Notes: a model not told the origin generated them from the letters alone. Positions 1 through 7,464 are shown, counted from the stretch's first letter. The stretch: 14,493 nucleotides of DNA from Lachnospiraceae bacterium UBA4317 (GCA_002394525.1 DGUF01000223.1:1-14493), one strand, 5' to 3'. Program-made: numbers and translations.

Positions 1-7
1 TTGCCAT
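1..7 (-). CDS. Start of a leftward gene cut off by the window edge (unknown product)
   Basis: On the minus strand an AGGAGG Shine-Dalgarno site (positions 21-16) is followed, after 8 nt, by ATG at 7-5 and the codon GCA. The spacing is ideal and a hairpin-rich leader lies upstream. Only Met-Ala and one base are visible, so nothing can be said about the product. An in-frame reading is not otherwise testable here; the call rests only on the ribosome-binding site and start codon. Confidence 0.35.
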
Positions 8-300
8 TACATTGTCCTCCTGTAAATGTGAAGCGGTTACCGCATTGTGAATAAATGCAGCAAACACATGTTCCGGTGCTGGCACCACCGTGCAAACCAC
101 CAAAACATGGTTTGTCAGACGGATCCCCCTCAGATCCTGTGAAACAGGATGCCTGTTCCGCGAGTGGATCCAGCGTTTTAATGTTAACATTGGACTGTGC
201 AAATTGCAATGTTGTTTTCCTGATTGTACACAAAAATATTCATTTAAAATGTATGAAAAAGGGCGTTAATGACAACTAACTTTTGGAAGATGTGAATAAA
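8..300 (-). other. Non-coding stretch, probable structured leader of the left-edge gene
   Basis: No convincing gene is present. Several short inverted repeats are visible: GCGGT/ACCGC at 33-43, GGTGC/GCACC at 75-86, CAAACC/GGTTTG at 93-114, and a perfect 7-bp hairpin ATCCTGT-GAA-ACAGGAT at 134-150. If the left-edge gene is real, these fall in its 5' leader, with the first hairpin just before the AGGAGG site. A possible minus-strand -10 (TACAAT, 228-223) has no good -35 box. No known riboswitch class could be recognised. Confidence 0.35.
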
Positions 301-330
301 AGAAAGTGCCCGTCCCGGAAACGGACAGGA

Positions 331-349
331 AAAAAAGGCGGATGCCGCC
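331..349 (-). terminator. Intrinsic terminator of mecA
   Basis: Read leftward, the hairpin GGCGG-CAT-CCGCC (349-337) is followed directly by six T residues (336-331). It lies about 50 nt past the mecA stop codon, as expected for a Rho-independent terminator of that gene. Confidence 0.75.
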
Positions 350-401
350 GGACGGGATCCGGTGGTATCCGCGGGGTTATTTCAGAGGACGCCGGGGCGG
401 G

Positions 402-1166
402 TCATTTCTCCGAGAGCTCGGCGAGCTTTTGAAGGGCGTCCCGGTCGCAGATCACGACGCAGTGCTCGCGCAGGTGCTGCTCACGGGCGGGGGTGATATA
501 TTCGGCTGTCCCGAATTCGGACAGGGAGGACAGGACGCGCCGGTCATCCGCCGCGGGATCCCCGTCTCCGGGGGTGAGAAAGAGATAGTAGAGGCTGTCG
601 GCCGGATCTTTGTAGAGAGAACTCTTCCCGCTGAAGCCGGACACGGCCCCGGCGGCGGAGGCAGCCTTGCCCAGCGTGGGAAAGGTGTAGAGCTGGGTGC
701 CGGAGGGAAGGTTCCTGTCCTTTCCCGAGATCCGGGAACCGGGGCTGCCTGTCCCGGCCTGGCCCGCCTTTCCGGGCCCGTCCTTGCCATCCGCGCCGTC
801 GATCTCCTGCCGGATCGCGTCCAGGAGCTGGCCCAGCGGCGAAGAGGCGGGCGCGGCGCCGGAGGACCCGCTCCTGACGGCCGGCGAAAAGCTGGAGAAC
901 CTCGTGTCCAGCTCCTCGGGGTTGTCGACTCTGGTCACGATCAGGACCAGGCTCTCGTCCTGCAGGGGGACCGCCTCGATCATGACCGGCGTGCTCTCCG
1001 CCTCGAAGCCGTAGCGCTTCCGGGCCTCCCGCATCAGCTCATGAAAGAGGGCCCGGGCCTTCTCCGTGCCATAGGCAAGCTCCTTGAGGTGGAGATTTCT
1101 GCTCTCCATCTCTTCCTTTGAAAGATAACAGCGAATCTGATTGTCACTGATCTTTTCCATTCTCAT
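402..1166 (-). CDS. mecA: Adaptor protein MecA
   Basis: Adaptor of the MecA/YpbH family, which delivers substrates to the cytoplasmic ClpC-ClpP protease. The 254-residue product has the family layout: an N-terminal substrate-binding domain (about 1-82, opening MRMEKISDNQIRCYLSKEE), a low-complexity Gly/Ala/Ser/Pro linker (about 92-155), and a C-terminal domain (about 158-254) with the typical LYYLFL strand and a late V-V-I-C-D-x-x-A-L-Q-K-L segment. Length is a little above the usual 200-240 because of the linker. Three in-frame ATGs exist (1175, 1166, 1160); 1166 is preferred because GAGG lies about 10 nt upstream, whereas it nearly abuts the ATG at 1175. The gene is monocistronic, with its own promoter and terminator. 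The substrates in this organism cannot be read from the sequence. Confidence 0.88.
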   Translation of the reverse strand: MRMEKISDNQIRCYLSKEEMESRNLHLKELAYGTEKARALFHELMREARKRYGFEAESTPVMIEAVPLQDESLVLIVTRVDNPEELDTRFSSFSPAVRSGSSGAAPASSPLGQLLDAIRQEIDGADGKDGPGKAGQAGTGSPGSRISGKDRNLPSGTQLYTFPTLGKAASAAGAVSGFSGKSSLYKDPADSLYYLFLTPGDGDPAADDRRVLSSLSEFGTAEYITPAREQHLREHCVVICDRDALQKLAELSEK

Positions 1167-1236
1167 ATGAATCATACCTCATCTGCGGGCGATGAAAAAA
1201 CCCCGGTAAAAGCAGCTCTGTAAGTATTCTACAGGA

Positions 1237-1249
1237 AGGGGAGACCCCT
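1237..1249 (-). other. Hairpin at the predicted 5' end of the mecA transcript
   Basis: AGGGG-TCT-CCCCT forms a 5-bp GC-rich hairpin that would begin within a nucleotide or two of the predicted mecA transcription start (about 1250). Hairpins at the extreme 5' end are known to stabilise mRNAs. Outer 7-bp arms (AGCTCTG at 1214-1220, CAGAGCT at 1250-1256) also bracket it in the DNA, but the right arm would mostly lie upstream of the transcription start. Confidence 0.4.
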
Positions 1250-1256
1250 CAGAGCT

Positions 1257-1285
1257 ATCATACCATGCCGGCCCTGCCCGGTCAA
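1257..1285 (-). promoter_or_regulatory. Promoter of mecA
   Basis: On the minus strand TTGACC (1285-1280) and TATGAT (1262-1257) are separated by exactly 17 bp, and the -10 is preceded by TGG, giving an extended -10. Transcription would start near 1250 and give a leader of about 85 nt before the mecA ATG. Confidence 0.7.
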
Positions 1286-1306
1286 AGAGGACCTGCCGGC
1301 TCCGTT

Positions 1307-1366
1307 TACTTAAATACTTAAACGTTTTGTACTAAATTCACTAGAATGGCCGTTTAAGTATTTAAG
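1307..1366. repeat. Inverted repeat array of TACTTAAA half-sites upstream of the mecA promoter
   Basis: Two perfect 16-bp arms (1309-1324 and 1351-1366) are inverted around a 26-bp centre. Each arm contains two head-to-tail 8-bp units: TACTTAAA at 1307-1314 and 1315-1322, then TTTAAGTA at 1353-1360 and a partial copy at 1361-1368. The array lies about 20 bp upstream of the mecA -35 box, a usual place for an activator or repressor site. No regulator gene is adjacent. Confidence 0.6.
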
Positions 1367-1385
1367 CCGCCCGAAACTATTGTGA

Positions 1386-2019
1386 GGCCGGGGGCGGCCG
1401 GATAAAATGGCGGTGTTCCCGTTCCGGACGTCTCGTATCAGAAAGGAGGGCAGCTGCGCGATCGGGGATTACTCCTGAAAAATGCCGGAAAGATAATACG
1501 AAAAAAAACTGAATAGATGCATATTTTTATTGCGCTACAATCAATAAGAATCAGTGAGTGATCACTGTCTTCAAAACAGTATTACTCCTTGAAAAGTTGC
1601 GTTTAAAGCCTCTGGCATACAGAAAAGAGCAGTCCCGTTCTGTTTTTATGACAATGATGTTTTTTTATTCGGAATCGTCTCGGATACGGTCCGCGGGAAG
1701 GAGGGAGTTTTTCGGGAATCGGTCCCACGGAAGTTACCTCTTTTTGGAAAAACTCCTGTACATACATGTCCCGGACCAGGCCCGGCCGCAGCCTGCATGA
1801 AGTCCTGCGGTCTCAGTGCCGGCATGATGCCTGCATTTGGGCGCGAATGCGCGCGGCCCTGATCGTCTCAAGCTTCTCGTTTATCAGATCTATATGTCCA
1901 GTCTTCGGGAGAGCCTGTGCTGCCGCTGAAGGATGCCGGTGTAATGTGTGCTTTGTCTGTGCGATAAGAACACCAGCCGGACGGCAGACAGGCTCCGTCT
2001 TTTATATGCCGGTCTCATG
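1386..2019. other. Gene-free stretch with several inverted repeats
   Basis: No open frame here has a ribosome-binding site plus protein-like composition. Visible structures are CAGTGA/TCACTG at 1552-1567, a 10-bp pair GGAGTTTTTC/GAAAAACTCC at 1704-1713 and 1747-1756 enclosing a smaller GGGA/TCCC hairpin, and a 14-bp pair with one bulge at 1911-1925 and 1982-1995. The last is followed by CGTCTTTTAT and looks terminator-like on the plus strand. This could be the remains of a lost gene or an unannotated small RNA. Confidence 0.4.
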
Positions 2020-2028
2020 TGCTATAAT
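2020..2028 (+). promoter_or_regulatory. Extended -10 promoter of the glycoside hydrolase cluster
   Basis: TGCTATAAT is a perfect extended -10 element (TGn plus TATAAT at 2023-2028). No good -35 hexamer sits 17 bp upstream, which is acceptable for extended -10 promoters. It would give a leader of about 60 nt before the ATG at 2096. Confidence 0.6.
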
Positions 2029-2095
2029 AAAAATTACGGTATCTGCAGGATTGGTCCCACCGGCCATCAGTTTTACAGATCAGGAGAGGTTACAC

Positions 2096-3793
2096 ATGAA
2101 GAAAGCGATCCCTTATATTATCACTGTCGTTCTGATACTCGTCCTGGGGGGCACTTTCTGCAAGCTGTACTTCGACCACTACATGTATACAAGTGAGCGG
2201 GCGGACCTGAACGAATACTACGGGGTGCAGGATGAGAACGATTATCCGATCATCTATGAAAACCTGGTCTCCGAGATGCACGCCAGAAAGTTCGGGGAGT
2301 CCTGCTACCTGGACCTGGACACGGTCAGAAGCCTGCTCAATGACCGCTTCTACTACAGCGCCGCGGACCAGACCCTGATCTACTGCCTGCCCGAGGAAAA
2401 GATCATTGCCAGGGCCGGCGTGAACGGCTGGGAGAGCGATGTGAACGGGGTGACGGAGGAGGCCTGGGCCCCTCTGGTCCTGGACGGGGACACCGTCTAT
2501 GTATCCCTGGATTATGTGAGGAAGTTTACGAACTTCTATTTCAGCGTGCACACATCCCCCAACCGCGTCGTCCTTCGCAACAAGTGGGGGACAGAAAAGA
2601 TGGCGACCCTCAAGGGGGATACAAATATGCGGACCCTGGGGGGCGTCAAGGCCCCGATCATCGCGGCGGTGCAGGAGGGGACGGACGTGCTGGTCCTGGA
2701 TCCCCTGGACGACTGGACGCGGATCGAGACGGCCGACGGCTATTACGGCTATGTGGAGAACAAGTACCTCTCGGAGACGAGGGACCAGGACCTGGAGCCC
2801 GTGACGGATGTGCCCGAGCGCGAGCCCCAGTTCCGCAGACTTGACGGCCGGGCCTGTGTCGCCTGGAACGTGACGGCCTTCAAGGAGAGCAATGAGAGCA
2901 TCGAGGGCATGCTCAAGGGCACCAAGGGGATCAATGTGCTGGCGCCGACCTGGTTCACCATGGTCAGCGACGACGGGGAGATCAACTGCAAGGCCTCCGA
3001 AAAATATGTCTCCATGGCCCACAAGAGGGGCATGCAGGTATGGGGGGTCCTGGACAATTTCCAGAATGAGGAGGGCCTGGTCTGCACCGGCTTTCTGAAT
3101 ACGCTGGAGGGCAGGAGCCGGGTCATCAATGAGGTCGTGGCGCTCGCCGGACAGTACGGGCTGGACGGGATCAATGTGGATATCGAGGGCCTGGGAGAGG
3201 CCGACGGACCAAATTTCGTGGAGTTTGTCCGCGAGATCTGCATCGCCTGCCGCCGGGCGGGGCTGATCTCCTCTGTCAATAACTATGTCCCCTACAATTT
3301 CAATGACTACTATGACCTGGAGGAGCAGGCCGCCTTTGCGGACTATGTCGTCATCATGGGCTATGATGAGCACTTCGCCGGCAGCGAGGAGGCGGGGAGC
3401 GTGGCCTCGATCGGCTACGTGGAATACGGAATCCAGGAGGCCCTCAAGGAGGTGCCCGCCGAGCGGCTGATCAACGGCATCCCCTTCTATACCAGGGGGT
3501 GGACGACCAAAGACGGCCAGGTCAGCTCTGTGGTCCTGGACATGGTCGAAGCCCGGGAGTTCGTCAAGAAACACAAGATGAAAGAAGAGTGGAACAACAC
3601 GGCGGGGCAGAACTATGCTGAAAAGCAGTCGGGCTCAAAGCTCTACCAGATCTGGCTGGAGGACAAAAAGTCCGTCGGCCGCAAGCTGGACGTGATGGAG
3701 GACCACGGGCTGGCCGGCCTGGCTGTATGGGTCCTGGGCCTGGAGACCAACGATGTCTGGGATGTGGTCGAGGACTATGTAAAAGGAAAATAA
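2096..3793 (+). CDS. Membrane-anchored glycoside hydrolase family 18 protein (SleL/YaaH-like) with SH3-type domain
   Basis: A 565-residue protein. Residues 5-22 form a hydrophobic N-terminal segment without a clear signal-peptidase site, so it is probably anchored with the rest outside the cell. Residues about 45-165 resemble the copper-amine-oxidase-N-like stalk domain (YVSLDYVRKF). Residues about 168-226 resemble a bacterial SH3 domain (TNMR ... GYYGYVENKYLSE). Residues about 250-560 are a GH18 barrel with the catalytic signature DGINVDIE at 357-364, Glu364 being the expected proton donor, plus MGYDEH at 421-426. Relatives of this type cleave N-acetylglucosamine-containing glycans and include spore cortex-lytic SleL; the actual substrate here is unknown. 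The frame is open back to 1766, but ATG 2096 is chosen because AGGAGAGG (2082-2089) precedes it and the hydrophobic segment starts there. The next gene follows after 14 nt. Confidence 0.85.
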   Translation: MKKAIPYIITVVLILVLGGTFCKLYFDHYMYTSERADLNEYYGVQDENDYPIIYENLVSEMHARKFGESCYLDLDTVRSLLNDRFYYSAADQTLIYCLPEEKIIARAGVNGWESDVNGVTEEAWAPLVLDGDTVYVSLDYVRKFTNFYFSVHTSPNRVVLRNKWGTEKMATLKGDTNMRTLGGVKAPIIAAVQEGTDVLVLDPLDDWTRIETADGYYGYVENKYLSETRDQDLEPVTDVPEREPQFRRLDGRACVAWNVTAFKESNESIEGMLKGTKGINVLAPTWFTMVSDDGEINCKASEKYVSMAHKRGMQVWGVLDNFQNEEGLVCTGFLNTLEGRSRVINEVVALAGQYGLDGINVDIEGLGEADGPNFVEFVREICIACRRAGLISSVNNYVPYNFNDYYDLEEQAAFADYVVIMGYDEHFAGSEEAGSVASIGYVEYGIQEALKEVPAERLINGIPFYTRGWTTKDGQVSSVVLDMVEAREFVKKHKMKEEWNNTAGQNYAEKQSGSKLYQIWLEDKKSVGRKLDVMEDHGLAGLAVWVLGLETNDVWDVVEDYVKGK

Positions 3794-3807
3794 ACGGACA
3801 TTTCAAT

Positions 3808-4857
3808 ATGGAGACAATATATATAAAAATGACAGAGGACCGGATCGACACGGACCAGATCCGGGCGGCCGGGCGGATCCTGCGGGAGGGCGGCCTGGTC
3901 GCTTTTCCCACCGAAACGGTATACGGGCTGGGCGGGGATGCCTTTAATCCCGCTTCTTCCAGAAAGATCTACGCGGCCAAGGGAAGGCCCTCCGACAATC
4001 CCCTGATCGTCCACATCTGCAGGCTGGAGGATCTGGAGAAGGTCGCCGCCGGGGTGCCTCGGCAGGCCCTGCTCCTGGCGGAGGCCTTCTGGCCCGGGCC
4101 CCTGACCATGATCCTGCCCAAGCGGCCTGAGCTTCCCCTGGAGACGACGGGCGGGCTGGACACGGTCGCCATCCGCTTCCCCTCCCATAAGATCGCGCAG
4201 GCCCTGATCGAGGCCGGAGGCGGCTTTATCGCCGCTCCCAGCGCCAACCGGTCGGGACGTCCCAGCCCGACCCTGGCCCGCTACTGCAGGGAGGACCTGG
4301 ACGGACGGGTGGATATGATCATCGATGGCGGACAGGTGGGCCTGGGACTGGAATCGACCATTGTGGACCTGACCGGGGACCGCCCGGTCATCCTGCGGCC
4401 CGGCTTTGTGACCTGGGAAAAGCTGGAGGAGGTCCTGGGAGATGTCGACGCGGGGAGCCTCCTGCCCGGTCCGGAACCGGACGGGGCGCCCAAGGCGCCC
4501 GGCATGAAATACCGGCATTACGCGCCGCAGGGGAACCTGACGGTCGTGGAGGGAGCCCCGGACAGGGTGGCTGCCTATATCAATGAACGGATACACGCGC
4601 ACAGACAGGCGGGGATCCGGACGGGCGTCATCTGCACGGACGAGACCTGCGCCTCCTACGAGGCGGACCTGATCAAGAGCACGGGGGCCCGCGGGGATGA
4701 GGAGGGCGCCGCCCGGGAACTCTTCCGGATCCTGCGGGAATTTGACGACGAGGAGGCCCGGGAGATCTACGCGGAGTCCTTTGACAGGAGCGGTGTCGGC
4801 CGGGCGCTGATGAACCGCCTGCTCAAGGCCGCCGGCGGCCGGGTCGTCCGGGTATGA
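3808..4857 (+). CDS. L-threonylcarbamoyladenylate synthase, Sua5 type
   Basis: Makes threonylcarbamoyl-AMP from threonine, bicarbonate and ATP, the first step of the t6A37 modification of ANN-decoding tRNAs. The 349-residue product carries the YrdC domain (about 12-200) with [14 protein letters not shown] at 29-42, [10 protein letters not shown] at 57-66, the PSANRSG loop at 144-150 and LESTIVDL at 181-188. The family linker [10 protein letters not shown] (231-240) leads into a C-terminal Sua5 domain, so this is the long two-domain form rather than short TsaC. The frame is open from 3727, but the start at 3808 fits the usual N-terminus of the family and lies 14 nt past the glycoside hydrolase stop. 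No strong Shine-Dalgarno site is close, so translational coupling is likely; ATG 3829 is an alternative. Probably the second gene of the cluster beginning at 2096. Confidence 0.9.
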   Translation: METIYIKMTEDRIDTDQIRAAGRILREGGLVAFPTETVYGLGGDAFNPASSRKIYAAKGRPSDNPLIVHICRLEDLEKVAAGVPRQALLLAEAFWPGPLTMILPKRPELPLETTGGLDTVAIRFPSHKIAQALIEAGGGFIAAPSANRSGRPSPTLARYCREDLDGRVDMIIDGGQVGLGLESTIVDLTGDRPVILRPGFVTWEKLEEVLGDVDAGSLLPGPEPDGAPKAPGMKYRHYAPQGNLTVVEGAPDRVAAYINERIHAHRQAGIRTGVICTDETCASYEADLIKSTGARGDEEGAARELFRILREFDDEEAREIYAESFDRSGVGRALMNRLLKAAGGRVVRV

Positions 4858-4903
4858 CGGCTCACCGATAAAAAACCAATCATTAACCACACAGGAGGAA
4901 AAA

Positions 4904-5533
4904 ATGGCAAAAGTAGTCGTAATGGATCATCCTTTAATCGCGCACAAGATCGGCATCATCAGAAAGAAAGAGACAGGGACGAAAGAATTCCGTGAAAATA
5001 TTTCCGAAATAGCCATGCTTCTGTGCTATGAGGCGACCAGGGACCTGGAGCTGGAGGATGTCGAGATCGAGACGCCGATCTGCAGGACGACCACCAAGGA
5101 ACTGAAGGGAAAGAAGCTCGCTGTCGTTCCCATCCTGCGTGCCGGACTCGGCATGGTGGAAGGAATGCTGGCCATGATCCCCGCCGCCAAGGTAGGCCAC
5201 ATCGGCCTCTACAGGGATCCCGAGACCTTACAGCCGGTCGAGTATTACTGCAAGCTCCCGGCCGACTGCGAGGAGAGGCAGATCTTCGTCGTGGATCCCA
5301 TGTTCGCGACAGGCGGCTCAGCCGTCGCGGCTGTCCAGATGCTCAAGGAGCACGGCTGCAAGAAGCTCTGCGTCCTGTGCATCATCGCGGCTCCCGAGGG
5401 CGTGAAGGCATTCACGGAGGCACATCCGGATGTCGATCTCTACATCGGAGCCCTGGACTCCCACCTCAATGAACACGGCTATATCGTCCCCGGTCTGGGG
5501 GACGCGGGCGACAGGATCTTCGGCACAAAGTGA
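4904..5533 (+). CDS. upp: Uracil phosphoribosyltransferase
   Basis: Pyrimidine salvage enzyme converting uracil and PRPP to UMP and pyrophosphate in the cytoplasm. The 209-residue length is that of the family. Visible motifs are [13 protein letters not shown] at 76-88, the PRPP-binding loop [10 protein letters not shown] at 131-140 and the uracil-binding C-terminal segment [13 protein letters not shown] at 192-203. A strong AGGAGG (4893-4898) precedes the ATG by 5 nt. It follows the Sua5 gene by 46 nt with no terminator visible, so it is probably cotranscribed. Its substrate PRPP is made by the product of the prs gene at 6271-7464, on the opposite strand. Confidence 0.96.
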   Translation: MAKVVVMDHPLIAHKIGIIRKKETGTKEFRENISEIAMLLCYEATRDLELEDVEIETPICRTTTKELKGKKLAVVPILRAGLGMVEGMLAMIPAAKVGHIGLYRDPETLQPVEYYCKLPADCEERQIFVVDPMFATGGSAVAAVQMLKEHGCKKLCVLCIIAAPEGVKAFTEAHPDVDLYIGALDSHLNEHGYIVPGLGDAGDRIFGTK

Positions 5534-5592
5534 TTTTTTGTGATCCGGGATACAAGCGCGGGGTGCTGCCGGCAAAGAGGATCCGCCGGACC

Positions 5593-5634
5593 ATGAACGC
5601 AGTAAGACCTGAAAAGGCGGAAAGGGGGGAATGA
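5593..5634 (+). CDS. Possible 13-codon leader ORF overlapping the dCMP deaminase start
   Basis: ATG at 5593 is preceded by AGAGGA (5576-5581) and opens a 13-codon frame, MNAVRPEKAERGE, whose TGA stop (5632-5634) overlaps the deaminase start codons as ATGA. Such overlaps can couple translation. The frame is so short that it may be chance, and the deaminase has its own purine-rich site within it. Confidence 0.2.
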   Translation: MNAVRPEKAERGE

Positions 5635-6119
5635 TGGCAGGCAAACGGACGGGATATATTTCCTGGGATGAGTATTTTATGGCAGTTGCGCAGCTGGCCG
5701 GGATGCGGTCCAAGGATCCCAGCACACAGGTCGGGTCCTGTATCGTCAGCGACGAGCACAAGATCCTTTCCATGGGATATAACGGTCTGCCGATCGGCTG
5801 CTCGGACGACGATTTTCCGTGGGAGCGCGAGGGACGTCCGCTCATGACCAAGTACCCTTATGTGACCCACAGTGAGCTCAACGCGATCCTCAACTACCGG
5901 GGAGGGAGCCTGGAGGGGGCGACCATCTATGTGACCCTCTTTCCCTGCAACGAATGCGCCAAGGCCATCATCCAGTCTGGGATCCGCAACGTCGTCTATG
6001 ACTCCGATAAATACGCGGAGGCGGACAGCACGATCGCCAGCAAGCGCATGTTTGACGCGGCGGGGGTCACCTACCGCCAGTATGAGCGGACGGGCAGAAA
6101 GATCGAGATCACATTGTGA
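5634..6119 (+). CDS. comEB: Deoxycytidylate (dCMP) deaminase, ComEB-like
   Basis: Zinc-dependent cytidine/deoxycytidylate deaminase family enzyme, expected to convert dCMP to dUMP for dTMP synthesis. With the start at 5634 the protein has 161 residues. The zinc ligands and catalytic acid are clear: the HSE motif (H79, E81) and PCNEC (C105, C108). The GYNGLP and DFPW segments are typical of dCMP deaminases rather than cytidine or tRNA deaminases. Two adjacent ATGs (5631, 5634) are possible; 5634 gives better spacing from the purine-rich AAAGGGGGG at 5621-5629. It follows upp by 100 nt and ends the rightward cluster before the hairpin at 6211-6246. The name follows the Bacillus homologue; no competence role is implied. 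Confidence 0.92.
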   Translation: MAGKRTGYISWDEYFMAVAQLAGMRSKDPSTQVGSCIVSDEHKILSMGYNGLPIGCSDDDFPWEREGRPLMTKYPYVTHSELNAILNYRGGSLEGATIYVTLFPCNECAKAIIQSGIRNVVYDSDKYAEADSTIASKRMFDAAGVTYRQYERTGRKIEITL

Positions 6120-6210
6120 TCATTGCGCGCGAAGTGTCTCCGTCAAAGTGTTTTGAAAAAAGATTTATTTGAAAAAGTATTTTTGAAAATAAGTGTTTTT
6201 TGCCGGAAAA

Positions 6211-6246
6211 AAGGGCGGCACATCCGATGTCGGATGTGCCGCCCTT
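6211..6246. terminator. Long hairpin terminator between convergent dCMP deaminase and prs genes
   Basis: Two perfect 17-nt complementary arms (6211-6227 and 6230-6246, AAGGGCGGCAC...) form a stem of about 16 bp with a tetraloop-sized tip. Read leftward the stem runs directly into TTTTTT (6212-6207), a strong terminator for prs. Read rightward it ends in CCCTTATTC, a weaker U-tract, so it probably also stops the upstream cluster. Confidence 0.88.
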
Positions 6247-6270
6247 ATTCCGTATGCTGACCGATAAAAA

Positions 6271-7464
6271 TCAGTTGTTATGCTTTTCCTTGTACTCGGC
6301 CACGATCTTCCAGATGCGCTCGGCAGGGTCGAGCAGGTCGCTGAGGGAGCTGTCGTGGTTGAGTGTATCGATGATGTAGGCGATGAACTTGCTCAGGTCG
6401 CAGCTGTAGTGCCAGGGGCGCTCCAGGAGCTCGGGGGACTGGTAGATCAGGTTGGTCGTATAGATCCGGTCGATGATCCCGTTCTCGTAGGCCTTGTCGA
6501 ACTTCTCCAGGCCGCTGGTAAAGAGGCCGAAGGTCGCGAAGATAAAGACGCGCCTGGCGCCGCGCTTTTTGAGGGCGGCCGCCACCTCGAGGGCACTGTC
6601 GCCGGAGGAGACCATGTCGTCGATCACGACCATGTCCTTGTCCTTGACGCTGGAGCCCAGGAACTCGAAGGCGACGATCGGATAGTTTCCGTCCACAAGC
6701 CTTGTGTAGTCGCGGCGCTTGTAGAACATACCCATATCCAGGCCCAGGACGTTGGCAAAGTAGACGGCCCGCTTCATGCCGCCCTCATCGGGGCTGATGA
6801 TCAGCATGTGGTCGCTGTCGATCTTGAGATCGTCGACACTGCGGAGAAGTCCCTTGATAAACTGGTAGGCCGGCTGAACGGTGTCAAAGCCGTTGAGGGG
6901 AATGGCATTCTGTACGCGGGGGTCGTGCGCATCGAAGGTGATGATGTTGTCGACACCCATGCTGACGAGCTCCTGGAGGGCGATCGCGCAGTCCAGGGAT
7001 TCTCTGGAGGTGCGCTTGGACTGCAGGCTCTCATAGAGATAGGGCATGATGACGGTGATCCTGCGGGCCTTGCCGGCGACGGCGGCGATCACGCGCTTGA
7101 GGTTCTGGAAGTGGTCATCGGGAGACATGTGGTTGTCGAAGCTGAACATGCGGTATGTCTCACTGTAGTTGACGACATCCACGAGCAGATAGAGGTCCAT
7201 TCCTCTGACGGACTGGTCGATGACGCCCTTTGCCTCGCCGGTGCCGAAACGCGGGACTTTGGAATTGATGATATAGCTGGGACGCTGATATCCCGCGAAG
7301 GCAGGACTGTCAGCGTGCTCGTGCTGGCGCTCGGCACGCCACTGGATCAGGTACTGATCGATCTCTGTTCCCATCTGACTGCATCCGGAGGCAGTGATGA
7401 GGCCGAGCTGGCCGAAAGGTGCATTATCCAGTATTCGTTTGTCATGTTTTTTGATGGGTTCCAT
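6271..7464 (-). CDS. prs: Ribose-phosphate pyrophosphokinase, clostridial long form
   Basis: Makes PRPP from ribose 5-phosphate and ATP, the precursor of nucleotides, histidine and tryptophan, and the co-substrate of Upp encoded nearby. At 397 residues it exceeds the classical form (about 315) and resembles the divergent version common in Clostridia, with an N-terminal extension of roughly 85 residues. Visible motifs are MPYLYESLQSKRTSRESLDC at 140-159, FDAHDPRVQNAIP at 177-189, SPDEGGMKRA at 224-233 and the PRPP loop VVIDDMVSSGDS at 279-290. ATG 7464 is preceded by AAAGGA with about 11 nt spacing. It is likely monocistronic, from the promoter proposed at 7607-7635 to the hairpin at 6211-6246. 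The loop sequence (DDMVSSGDS) differs from the classical D-T-G/A-G-T form but is usual for this subgroup. Confidence 0.93.
   Translation of the reverse strand: MEPIKKHDKRILDNAPFGQLGLITASGCSQMGTEIDQYLIQWRAERQHEHADSPAFAGYQRPSYIINSKVPRFGTGEAKGVIDQSVRGMDLYLLVDVVNYSETYRMFSFDNHMSPDDHFQNLKRVIAAVAGKARRITVIMPYLYESLQSKRTSRESLDCAIALQELVSMGVDNIITFDAHDPRVQNAIPLNGFDTVQPAYQFIKGLLRSVDDLKIDSDHMLIISPDEGGMKRAVYFANVLGLDMGMFYKRRDYTRLVDGNYPIVAFEFLGSSVKDKDMVVIDDMVSSGDSALEVAAALKKRGARRVFIFATFGLFTSGLEKFDKAYENGIIDRIYTTNLIYQSPELLERPWHYSCDLSKFIAYIIDTLNHDSSLSDLLDPAERIWKIVAEYKEKHNN

Noticed and set aside
81..89. GGTGGTGCC on the minus strand, resembling the T-box motif GGTGGTACC
   Set aside because: The core differs at a conserved A, no terminator or recognisable specifier stem follows, and the downstream gene is unknown.
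46..299. Two TGTGAATAA 9-mers (46-54 and 291-299) resembling DnaA boxes
   Set aside because: Each has a mismatch and they are 245 bp apart with no other boxes, so they are compatible with chance.
306..1121. Plus-strand open frame of 271 codons opposite mecA
   Set aside because: Overlaps the mecA terminator and coding region in antisense, has low-complexity Gly/Arg composition and no ribosome-binding site.
1307..1366. Intrinsic terminator or transposon end
   Set aside because: The arms are AT-rich with a 26-nt centre and no T-run, and no transposase or target duplication is visible; position upstream of a promoter fits an operator better.
2090..3574. Minus-strand open frame of 494 codons opposite the glycoside hydrolase
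   Set aside because: It lies antisense to a gene with a recognised catalytic motif and is a by-product of high GC content; it has no family features.
3775..4890. Minus-strand open frame of 371 codons opposite the Sua5 gene
   Set aside because: Antisense shadow of a GC-rich gene with clear YrdC and Sua5 motifs.
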